Below, one piece after another: positions 8,979-16,508 of a DNA stretch of 19,375 bases. The notes beneath the pieces were generated by a model that did not search any database, was not told where the DNA came from, and saw only the letters and a list, made by a program, of their open reading frames with translations. The translations under genes and the position numbers were made by a program. The stretch's first letter is position 1. Every line of letters begins with the position of its first letter. The DNA is from Coemansia sp. RSA 922 (Eukaryota > Kickxellomycota > Kickxellomycetes > Kickxellales > Kickxellaceae): contig JANBQS010000381.1 of NCBI GenBank assembly GCA_027577415.1, forward strand, positions 1 through 19,375. The letters are read 5' to 3'.

Positions 8979-9165
8979 GAGTGTAGACCACCTAATGGCA
9001 ATGACAAGAGACAATAATTAGAAAAGGGTTCCGAATTTGCACCAGACATTATTTTAAAAAGTATCTTTCTTAAATTAATTCACAAAAATGAAGACAATGA
9101 ACAATGTATGAAAAGAGATAAAAAATAATACAAATGACTTTATGACTGCTTTTATCCCAAGCTGA

Positions 9166-9882
9166 GGTAGGAGCAAGGCGGTACATATTATAGTGGCTTC
9201 CATTCCGTTTCATGCGATTGCCAAAAACGCGTTGGGTGGGCTAAACGCACTAAACCATCGTGGTGCTACGAGGACGAACCCCATCCACACGGTCCTGGCT
9301 AACCACGAGGGCCAAATCCCATCTACGGATTTGGTCCAAGAGCAATTGCACTGGGTGTTGGAGTCGTCGGCAGTGCTAAAGCTGAGTAGTGAGACGTCAT
9401 ATAGACAAGTGACCAGTGGACCAGTGTTTGCTGCTTTTTGTACTGCGCCGAGCACAGCGATTGTGCAGCACTTGGTTTTGCTCCAGCAGATATGCACTAT
9501 GAGTGACATCATCAGCATTGTCTCCAGGCTTCCGAGTCTAGTCAGCCTTACCTGCCTAATACATGGTCCGACGACACAAGCTGAGTTAATTCCCGAGAGC
9601 GAACATCCGCGCATTCTTCGCGAACGGCATTATCCACTGAGCAGCAACTTTCGGGCGCTATATGTGTATAGTGTGATAAACACAGAGGTCAGCAATGTGT
9701 CTATTATTGCTATGCAACTTGCTGTCATATGCCCATGCTTTTCATGCGTGGATCTTCCCTCCGGACGGCGTAAGGAGCTCAGGGACAACATTACCTGGTT
9801 CTTAAGGAATGGTACCTATAATCCCTATGGATATGCTCTTAATGGCCAAAGTCAATTTGAAACATACTCAACCCATGGATAA
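9166..9882 (+). pseudogene. Start-less ORF, C-terminal part of a lineage-specific (F-box/leucine-rich-type) protein
   Basis: The frame is open from 9166 to the TAA at 9880-9882, but its first ATG is at 9499, well inside. The translation has leucine-rich, repeat-like segments, including LVLLQQICTMSDIISIVSRL and LPSLVSLTCLIHGPT, and a later block AVICPCFSCVDLP..RRKEL. From memory this resembles the C-terminal half of uncharacterised, highly duplicated leucine-rich or F-box-like proteins of Coemansia-type fungi; I cannot verify that here. A usable acceptor (tattatag at 9186-9193) could join it to an upstream exon, but the AT-rich DNA before it shows no coding sequence. I therefore favour a 5'-truncated remnant. 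It lies next to another truncated gene. Confidence 0.45.
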
Positions 9883-10624
9883 CTCATAGCCTATGTACAA
9901 CGATTGCCATCAAGACTGTTAGAAGCATGTAAACTCAATAAATGATGAAAACAGAAAAGAAAGATGCTCACTAATTCCTCAGCTAGAAGCTGGGTGGGCA
10001 GGGATATAAATACTGGAAACTGACACTGATCATCAAAGAAAAATCGTAGCTGTTGATATCACATATGGCGTCACACTCCGTTGAGCATTAATCTGCTCAA
10101 GCACATCCATTTGTGACACTGAGTCATAAATATGCAAGACGTGCTGGTGGCTCTGATGCCAAAGGTTGCGCTCTAGCCAGCAACTGGCAAAAAAATTTGT
10201 TTTGCTACACATCGGTGAATCTGTCGGCAGTATACATCATACGCTGCTTATAATATTGCCACTAAATGGCGGAATATAAAAAATTATTTTGTGTAAAAAA
10301 GAAATTGAACCCCGGGAAGCTCCCCCTTAACCAACAGGGCCTGAAAGAAAACTAGCGGATAGCAGGCCCCGCCCAAGCAACAGTGAAGTAGCAAATTGGA
10401 TTCTCCTAGCTCTATCCATTCCCCCTCAGATCACGGAACACCGAGCGCGAAGCAAAAACAGCTGTTTGACGAGCTATTATTCACACTCAGTAAATGTGTT
10501 GTTGAACTCTCCCGATATCAACGTGAGACCAAAGAACATAATTAAATCAGGAAATCAAAAGTTATGGAAGAGGATTCATGTGTAATCATGTGGCGTTGTC
10601 CATAGACGGCGTTGAACGCTCTGA
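9883..10624. other. Non-coding gap with an orphan TATA box
   Basis: About 740 bp without a supportable gene. TATAAA is at 10005-10010, and an ATG 55 bp downstream opens only eight codons. A GC-rich patch (10305-10375) follows an AT-rich one. The missing first part of the neighbouring aldo-keto reductase is not found here in any frame I read. Confidence 0.5.
10005..10010 (+). promoter_or_regulatory. Orphan TATA-like box
   Basis: gggatataaatactgg resembles a TATA box with a possible leader, but only an eight-codon ORF follows (ATG at 10065). It may be the abandoned promoter of the truncated reductase or a chance match. Confidence 0.25.
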
Positions 10625-11317
10625 CGAGGCCATTCGTACATCAATGGAAAGCCAGACTATGTACGTAAGCAGGTCAATGTGAGCCTTAAGCGTTTGGGCA
10701 TTGACAAGATCGACCTCTATTATCAGCACCGCGTGGATCCCAATACTCCAATTGAGGATACAGTCGGCGCCATGGCTGAACTCGTCAAGGAGGGCAAGAT
10801 TCGCTTTATCGGGTTGTCTGAGTGCACTGCCGACCAACTGAGGCGTGCGTACAAGGTCCATCCAATTGCCGCAGTCCAAGTCGAGTATAGCCCCTGGACG
10901 ACTCACATAGAGACTGACGGACTGCTCGATGCCTGCCGCAAACTAGGCGTCACCGTCGTAGCCTATTCGCCACTAGGTCGAGGTTTTATGACGGGTCAGA
11001 TCCACAGTATCGACGACCTTGACAAGGATGACTGGCGTCGCACTATTCCTCGATTCAAGCCCGAGCACTTTGCCAACAACCTCAAACTGGTTGACGAATT
11101 CGAAGACATGGCCAAGAAGCGCGGCTGCAAACCTGGGCAGATAGCTTTGGCATGGCTGCTGGCGCAGGAGAAGAACCTCGTCGTCATTCCTGGAACAAAG
11201 AGGATCAAGTACCTGGACGAGAACCTGGGCGCAGGGCAGATCACGCTTACCGAAGAAGAAAACAAGACGCTTAGAGGATTCGTTGACGCCGCCAATATTC
11301 AGGGCGAGCGCTACTAA
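10625..11317 (+). pseudogene. 5'-truncated aldo-keto reductase (AKR13-type)
   Basis: The remaining 230 codons are intact and match the C-terminal two thirds of an NADP-dependent aldo-keto reductase. Blocks in order are NGKPDYVRKQV, SLKRLGIDKIDLYYQHRVDP, GLSECTADQLRRA, QVEYSPWT, VVAYSPLGRGF, the cofactor-binding PGTKRIKYLDEN and the terminal GERY. The frame is closed upstream by TGA at 10622. The first in-frame ATG (10772) lies inside the barrel. About 110 N-terminal residues are missing, including the catalytic Asp, Tyr and Lys (found around DTADxYG and TKFG); only the fourth catalytic residue, His in YYQHR, remains. No strong splice acceptor offers an upstream exon. With no internal stop or frameshift, the truncation looks recent or the remnant is constrained. 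It converges on NSRP1. Confidence 0.75.
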
Positions 11318-11435
11318 GTTGAAACACACTCTGCTTTGCCTAGACCAATATTTTTGATGATCCTTTTTTACTATCGAGAATATAGTCCCCGGACCATGTC
11401 GCAAGTCATGATCGGATGGTGCTTCTTAAAGGTCA

Positions 11436-11449
11436 CAAGTCTAGACTTG
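11436..11449. repeat. Perfect 14-bp palindrome over the NSRP1 stop codon
   Basis: CAAGTCTAGACTTG is its own reverse complement and covers the stop codon of the minus-strand gene. It lies in the convergent interval with the truncated reductase. It may be chance. Confidence 0.5.
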
Positions 11450-12536
11450 CTGCTGTTTGCGCGCTAGGTAGCGCTGGCAAGCAGCCTCAATAGAGACTGC
11501 ATCGTTGCGTCGAGCATACTTTTTGACTAGAGCCTCGTGCTCCCGAGTTCGCGCATCATCCTTCATCTGTTGCTGAATACTCAGCCCTTGCTCGATGATG
11601 TGGCTGTATGAGCTACGAGAGCCCGTATGACGCCTAAACTCTTCAGCACGGTGAGTAGTCATGCTCTCCCTGCCATTGTCGGGGCTGGTGGCCGAGTCTT
11701 GCGTCGACAATCGTGTGTGGCGTGGCCTGGCGCTACTATCGGCGACGTTAAGTCCTGATAGTAGAGCCTCGCTCTTTCTAACCAAAGAATGGTTAGCGGG
11801 GTTATCTTCGACTGTTTGAACTTGAGACGGTACGCTAGCACCACTCACCACAGCTTTGTTAATGTCATCTCGATCAATTTGGTCCAAGAAACCTCGATAG
11901 AAGCCAGCAGCAACAGCAGCGCCATATCCACGCTGACCGGTGCTCGTCTCTGCCGCCTCGCGCATATCCTCATCTTCGACGAGTTTTTGGCGCTGCTCCT
12001 TTTGCTCCTTGTATGCGTTAGTGACAAATGTCTCCTTGTCTGCAAACATGTTGCCCTCTCTTTCTTGCTCCTTGTCCAGCATCTTTTCTCGCACGACTTC
12101 GTGCTGAACCTGTCGTTGCTTAGCAGTCTCCAAGATCTTCTCCATATACCGGGGCTTCAAGTCATCGGCTTGTTTGCGAGCTCGCTTCGATCGGTCTCGA
12201 GCATTGCTGATCTCGTCATACATCTCGTCATATGCGTAAACTGACGGATCGGTCGCCTGAAGCTCGGACGCCAACTTTTCCGAGGCGCGTGTCTGTGAGC
12301 CACCGGTAAATATCAACTTAGTGAGTCTGGGTCATCTAGGCTCGAAGGAGCTTCTGGCTCGGCAAATACAGACTTTTGGAGCGAGCAACTTTGCTGTCCT
12401 TTGGTACATCTTTATGTCTACTCGCTGCCGTAAATGCATCCATCAGTAGAGCCGCGCCTTTGGCGTGGGTGGATGCACCACTCGCACCACGTGCTGCCTT
12501 TGGGGATTTCACAGAGGGTGGCAGCAATCTATCCAT
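11441..12536 (-). CDS. NSRP1: Nuclear speckle splicing regulator NSRP1 (DUF2040 family)
   Basis: NSRP1 proteins are nuclear, charged, coiled-coil splicing factors. The main exon (12292-11441, 283 residues plus stop) holds the family core: DPSVYAYDEMYDEI, KPRYMEKILETAKQR, then REGNMFADKETFVTNAYKEQ and GFYRGFLDQ. The C-terminal block ALVKKYARRNDAV..A..RYLARK is also typical. The first exon is uncertain. One model without frame errors is ATG 12536 to 12408 (43 codons), donor gtacca, a 115-nt intron with a cactaag branch site, and acceptor gctcacag, giving 326 residues. Against it, another frame inside that intron (12411-12316) reads LQKSVFAEPEAPSS, like the conserved LQKPSVF block of NSRP1 N-termini, but it cannot be joined without an indel. 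Identity is firm; the N-terminus is not. The gene converges on the truncated aldo-keto reductase. Confidence 0.8.
12293..12407 (-). other. Putative NSRP1 intron (115 nt), uncertain
   Basis: gat|gtacca to gctcacag|aca keeps phase 0 on both sides and includes a cactaag branch-like site about 25 nt before the acceptor. A possible donor inside it (gtattt) would be out of phase. Confidence 0.4.
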
Positions 12537-12739
12537 TTGGGGCGCCTAACAGCATGGAAGGACCACCTCGCGGGGAGTCTGTTTATGATTAGCGATCTGC
12601 CCAATCACTAGCCCACCTTCTACGGTCATTTAACTTTTGTTAGGCTCAGGGCTCAACTCCGGTCAGGTTATTGTTGGGGCGCTGCACCACATATTTATTC
12701 TACTTGTGTAGGAGTTCAGGCAAGTGGATTTGTTTAGTA

Positions 12740-12749
12740 TTTATTTATT
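12740..12749 (-). terminator. Polyadenylation signals of the 116-residue gene
   Basis: On the minus strand two overlapping AATAAA hexamers (AATAAATAAA) lie 17-26 bp after the TGA at 12766-12768. This supports the upstream ORF as a real transcript. Confidence 0.55.
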
Positions 12750-12765
12750 GAGAAATAAAGTCAGT

Positions 12766-13116
12766 TCACTCTCTAGAGGCCGCCTGTCTGTCGGCAATTG
12801 GCTGGCGGGCCTTAGTATCACCATTATCAAGTACATCGACATAGGCATCAGTGTCGACAGAGGCTGTAGATTGAGAAAGAACTGGCTCTGCATCAGAAGC
12901 AATAGCCGGGGAAGAAGTAGGCACGGTAAGGGAAGCGGGGGGATTTCTGACAACAGGGACTGCGTATTTAGCAACAGTAGCCATCACTTGATCTAGGATA
13001 TCCCTCGCCTCAGTGAACTTTTTGACCTCAAGACTATTCTTCTCGATTTGCTCACATAAACTGTCTCTGGCAAGCTGTAGGTACGTAAGAGCTGATTCGA
13101 GCTCAGATCTCTCCAT
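12766..13116 (-). CDS. Small unrecognised protein with an N-terminal helical/coiled-coil segment
   Basis: The ORF encodes 116 residues from the ATG at 13116. Residues 1-52 (MERSELESALTYLQLARDSL and on to DILDQVMATVAKY) have heptad-like spacing of hydrophobics and many charges, so they should form a long helix or coiled coil. The rest is a low-complexity Pro/Ser/Ala/Asp tail, probably disordered. There is no signal peptide or membrane segment. Length and layout recall small subunits of coiled-coil complexes (DASH/kinetochore, prefoldin-like or BLOC-type), but no signature lets me name one. Canonical polyadenylation hexamers follow the stop codon. It stands between TAF12 and NSRP1 on the same strand. 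Confidence 0.6.
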   Translation of the reverse strand: MERSELESALTYLQLARDSLCEQIEKNSLEVKKFTEARDILDQVMATVAKYAVPVVRNPPASLTVPTSSPAIASDAEPVLSQSTASVDTDAYVDVLDNGDTKARQPIADRQAASRE

Positions 13117-13611
13117 TGGTAATTGAGAATAAAAGCAAAATAGAGTGAAGGTGTGATGTAAACAATAAAAGGAGAGTAAGTAAACAAAAATGGAAGGTTG
13201 TTTACTATAGCCCGTTATAAAGTGTTGTGATGTGCTAATGATATGTCAAAGAGGGGAGCTAGCGTTAGAGATAAAAGAATGTCAGACTTGCCAAAAAGTG
13301 GGCCGAAGAGGGGCGGGAAGGTGGGCCCTACTTATACTGTCGCGAGTACTTTGGGAAGAAAAATTTGACAATGACCTCCCCACACCTTCTGGTCCGAGAA
13401 CGCCACTGCAGATCCGCACACATTGTTCCATTCAGCCTGCCTCGGCTTATATGTTCCCAAAGAAGACAAATGCCAAGAAATCAGGATACAAACAATAGGC
13501 AATACATGCAGCGGCTGCTGATGACGTGCGAGTAGAGCGATGGGTGGAGCAAAGTAGTAGGAATACTTTCAGCGTATAAAAAGTGAGAGCAAATAGAGCT
13601 ATATCCAACCT
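13117..13611. other. Upstream region of the 116-residue gene and TAF12 3' flank
   Basis: The part next to 13116 should hold the promoter of the small helical gene. A plus-strand TATAAAAA is at 13575-13582. A plus ORF at 13232-13498 exists but has no recognisable features. Nothing else is supportable. Confidence 0.4.
13575..13582 (+). promoter_or_regulatory. TATA-like box on the plus strand
   Basis: TATAAAAA lies 30-37 bp before a short plus ORF that starts at 13612 and runs into the antisense 3' end of TAF12. It could drive an antisense or small transcript. Confidence 0.3.
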
Positions 13612-13689
13612 ATGCTCTCCCTCGTCTTATCCAAGTCAATTCGAAGCATATTGAAAAAAACACCCCAATATATTAAACCGCTTTACTAA
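13612..13689 (+). CDS. Doubtful 25-codon ORF downstream of a TATA box
   Basis: An ATG at 13612 opens 25 codons ([20 protein letters not shown]...) ending in TAA at 13687-13689. The peptide would be short, cationic and partly amphipathic. Its stop overlaps the 3' end of TAF12 on the other strand by four bases. The only support is the TATA box about 30 bp upstream. Confidence 0.15.
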   Translation: MLSLVLSKSIRSILKKTPQYIKPLY

Positions 13690-14924
13690 TCGAATTTTCG
13701 CATATTCTTGTTGTTGACAATAGCGCTGATTTTCTCCTGGTGGGTCTGCGGAACAGTAGTCTTCCTAACCGACCTAATCTCCTCGGAGGCAAAGCCCGGG
13801 ATACGGATATTCCAATTACGCTCGAGATGCAACTGCAAGTCCTTAGCCTCCAGCGTGTCAGATTTGCGATGTTTAGCCAGCTTACAGGCAAACGTAGTAA
13901 CGGACTCGATAAACTCATCGGCAATATCGCACAAAATATCCTCAACCTGCGGCTCCAGTCTCTCCGTGGGATCAATTTCGCTGACAAGCTCTTGGATCTT
14001 GCGCTTTGACAGAATACGCGATGATCCGATATCAAGATCCACTGGCCCGTTTTGGCGAGTGCTCTGCATGGCTACGTGCGAAAGGGCGCTGGATAAAGCC
14101 ACATGTGTGTGGAGTGGATTGGTCTGTGGCGTATTGTGACCGCTGAGCGGAGGTGGGGGCCGGGGCTTGACGCCCATTACGTTGGGTGTGAGCGGGGTAC
14201 TGCCCGGAACAACGCCGGGTGAGGCCATTGGCGAGTTTCGGCTAACATCGCCCAATGTCGGTGGTTTTCTATATGGAAGCGCAGTCGATGAAGCAGCTGA
14301 CGCCGCCGCCACGGCAGCCGCTGGTTCTTTGGGTCCGAATGACGATACAGCAGTGGCTGGGTTACCTGAAAGTGCCGAGTGGAACGACAAACGCATAAAC
14401 TCTTGCACCTGCCTAATATGGTTCTCCATCGCATCTACTTCTCTATCCAATCGGCCTCTAGCGTCAGGGTCCGCGATAGTGTCCTTGATTTGTTGAACCA
14501 CCGTCAAATGTGCGCGGATCTTGCTGCACTCTGCGTTAATGTACTTTGTCGCTTGGGATGTGTTTTCAATATAGGGTGTACTGAATTCTGCGGGTACAGG
14601 AATCAAGTCCAGCATGTGGTTGGTGAACGGCAGGTTGTTGTCTGCGTCGCGTTTGAGTGTTGGGTGGTTGCCGATTATCGTGTGCATTTGTTGGACCATC
14701 GCCGGGCTCAGGATAATGGTGTTATCGCGTGAAATAGGTGTGTCTTTGCCCTTGGTCTTTGACAGACCAGAGTTGGTACCCGTAGATGAGGCCGCGGAAA
14801 GTGGTGGCTCGCGAGCCTTGCTCTTGCCCTTATCTCCGCCACCGGTTGCTGAATTGTCGTCGGCGCTGCTCATAGGAGGTAGTACAAGGCCTGGTGGAGT
14901 ATTGTTTCCCGAGTTGCTTGCCAT
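13686..14924 (-). CDS. TAF12: TFIID/SAGA subunit TAF12, histone-fold protein
   Basis: TAF12 pairs through a H2B-like histone fold with TAF4 in TFIID and ADA1 in SAGA, in the nucleus. The protein has 412 residues. Residues 303-370 carry the fold ([20 protein letters not shown], then [16 protein letters not shown], then [19 protein letters not shown]). The family tail [15 protein letters not shown] follows, and about 30 further residues close the protein. The first 300 residues are largely low-complexity Ser/Pro/Ala/Gly with a more ordered helical part at about 70-185, as in fungal TAF12 proteins, which are longer than the animal ones. There is no intron. The ATG at 14924 follows directly on a run of ten T. 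It lies 131 bp downstream of the WDR82 stop codon in the same direction, so its promoter must be very compact. Confidence 0.95.
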   Translation of the reverse strand: MASNSGNNTPPGLVLPPMSSADDNSATGGGDKGKSKAREPPLSAASSTGTNSGLSKTKGKDTPISRDNTIILSPAMVQQMHTIIGNHPTLKRDADNNLPFTNHMLDLIPVPAEFSTPYIENTSQATKYINAECSKIRAHLTVVQQIKDTIADPDARGRLDREVDAMENHIRQVQEFMRLSFHSALSGNPATAVSSFGPKEPAAAVAAASAASSTALPYRKPPTLGDVSRNSPMASPGVVPGSTPLTPNVMGVKPRPPPPLSGHNTPQTNPLHTHVALSSALSHVAMQSTRQNGPVDLDIGSSRILSKRKIQELVSEIDPTERLEPQVEDILCDIADEFIESVTTFACKLAKHRKSDTLEAKDLQLHLERNWNIRIPGFASEEIRSVRKTTVPQTHQEKISAIVNNKNMRKFD

Positions 14925-15055
14925 AAAAAAAAAAGAGAATAAAGTTAGTTAATAATGCAGAATTGAATTAGAGGTAAAAAAAAAGATGAAAATTCGGTGC
15001 CCAATTACACTGACAGTAATGATTGGCAAGGCAGCTTCCGCGAATAATGGGGGTC

Positions 15056-16207
15056 TCAGTATGACAATGATGACGTCCAAATAGCCAACGACTCTGAGCC
15101 AGTTATGCATTCCATAATATGCGGATTGAACGCGCATACTCCTACTGGACCCTCATGTGAGCCATTCCACACACCATCAGGCGTAAGGACGGAGGGCCGA
15201 AGAGCAGGTGCGTTCGAGTCATGGGCTTCGGTGGTAGTGTAGCGCGAGATGTCCCAGAACGAGATGCTGCCATTTTGACTGCCCACCAACACTGTCTTGC
15301 CATCGGGCGTCACAGTGACATTCTGTCCCAGATACGCATCCTGCATTTTACTCAATGCCGAGCCACTGACGCCATTAGTTGCTTCAGGGTGGCCGCCATT
15401 TAAGGCGCCTTGCAGATCCGTGCTTCGCAGACTGGCACAGTGCTGTAACGAGAACGAGTCGAGCAAGTGACACGAGCCATCAGTCATCGCTAACAAGATG
15501 TGGTCGCCAAGCGGCGGAATAAAGCGAATTCCAGCGACAAGCGCCTGACCGGCGATATCCACTATGGATTGCGACTTGAATGGGCCCTTTGAGACCTCTC
15601 GTACGTCGTACAATTGGAGTTCCGCCGATCCAACAGCCACAGAAATAACCATTCCAGATGGGTCATAGGCAGCAGTAATTCCACGCTCCTCCACGCTGCC
15701 ACCCACAGGCGTTACGGTACTCGCAGGCTTAACCGATCCAAGATCCCACACATTAACAACACCATCAAGCGCCGCCGACAAGACCGTCGCAGCCGTTGGG
15801 GATCTCTGCAAACTGGTTACACGCTGATTGTGGCCCACAAAGTACCGTATATACTGGTTCGTATCATACGACAGATACCGAATCGTGTCATTGATCTTTG
15901 TTGAAGCGTAGGCTACACATCCAGGGTGTGAGGTAAATTGAGCCAAGTTACATCCGTATTTCTTGCTATAGAGTACTTGCTCGCGTTTGCCTCCCACGCA
16001 GTCGTAGATACGCAGGCTCTCGTCTGAGCTAGTTGTGATACACTTTTTTCCACTAGAGTCATAGTCGAGCGAAGTCAGCGCTGCTTTGTTGTCCAAGAAC
16101 TGCTTGGATATGTGAAACCCTCGAAGCGTAGAGTTTGTAAGCGCCGATTGTAACGGATCGCGGCGCAATGTTTTTAAAACGTCAGCGTTGTGATCAACAG
16201 TGTCCAT
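15056..16207 (-). CDS. SWD2: WDR82 / Swd2, WD40 subunit of COMPASS and the cleavage-polyadenylation machinery
   Basis: Swd2/WDR82 is a nuclear seven-bladed WD40 protein that links Set1/COMPASS H3K4 methylation, and in yeast also CPF, to RNA polymerase II. The protein has 383 residues. Family-specific blocks are plain: the N-terminal FHISKQF, then SSDESLRIYDC, LYSKKYGCNL, INDTIRYLSYDTNQYIRYF.GH, VVNVWDL, LQLYDVRE..KGPF, a GSQNGSISFWD blade and the terminal HEGPVGVCAFNPH. The frame is open to 16390, but the ATG at 16207 starts the homologous region and what lies before it reads as Phe/Tyr-rich leader. Compared with human WDR82 it has extra residues in the blade loops, mainly a Gly/Ser/Asn-rich insert around 275-300 and one around 340-355. 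There is no intron. Confidence 0.93.
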   Translation of the reverse strand: MDTVDHNADVLKTLRRDPLQSALTNSTLRGFHISKQFLDNKAALTSLDYDSSGKKCITTSSDESLRIYDCVGGKREQVLYSKKYGCNLAQFTSHPGCVAYASTKINDTIRYLSYDTNQYIRYFVGHNQRVTSLQRSPTAATVLSAALDGVVNVWDLGSVKPASTVTPVGGSVEERGITAAYDPSGMVISVAVGSAELQLYDVREVSKGPFKSQSIVDIAGQALVAGIRFIPPLGDHILLAMTDGSCHLLDSFSLQHCASLRSTDLQGALNGGHPEATNGVSGSALSKMQDAYLGQNVTVTPDGKTVLVGSQNGSISFWDISRYTTTEAHDSNAPALRPSVLTPDGVWNGSHEGPVGVCAFNPHIMECITGSESLAIWTSSLSY

Positions 16208-16508
16208 TATAATTATAACAAATAAAGAAAACGCAGAGGGTATGTAGAAGAAGTAAAAAAAAAACGCATACAGCTTAAAAAAAATCAAATAGATGCGGTT
16301 GATCGAGTTCCGATATAATGGGCTTTGCATGGATGGTCCGAACATTATATATAAATTTGAAATATGTTTGTTTCTCACAACAGGTTTCAAAGGCGGGAGT
16401 CATGATGAGCACTACCATTTTATACACATTGACTAGTCCAAAACTGATCTATATTGTTGTTTGTAAAAAAAACCATGCAACTCTCTGTGTGGTAATCAAG
16501 TATTGGAC
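16208..16508. promoter_or_regulatory. WDR82 promoter region and FunK1-like gene 3' flank
   Basis: On the minus strand a TATATAA-type stretch lies at about 16343-16352. Two T runs follow (16277-16284 and 16255-16264) in a pyrimidine-rich leader before the ATG at 16207. No gene is seen. Confidence 0.45.

Larger units (their letters stand above)
8268..9165. other. Long AT-rich region with no firm gene
   Basis: The end next to 8267 should contain the promoter of the Myb-repeat gene. A hairpin is at 8589-8612 and a doubtful 70-codon ORF at 8766-8978. Poly-A-rich stretches fill 9020-9150. I find no other convincing coding sequence. Confidence 0.5.

Noticed and set aside
10300..10345. tRNA-like box A and box B motifs on the minus strand with a T run after them
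   Set aside because: The two boxes are only about 20 nt apart and the arms do not pair into a cloverleaf, so no tRNA is supported.
13232..13498. 88-codon plus-strand ORF between the small helical gene and TAF12
   Set aside because: It has a mixed composition without domain, helix pattern or promoter, and lies where the promoter of the minus-strand gene must be. Chance is as likely as a gene.
16208..16390. N-terminal extension of WDR82 from 16390
   Set aside because: The translation is Phe/Tyr/Ile-rich leader DNA with T runs; the homologous region begins at 16207.
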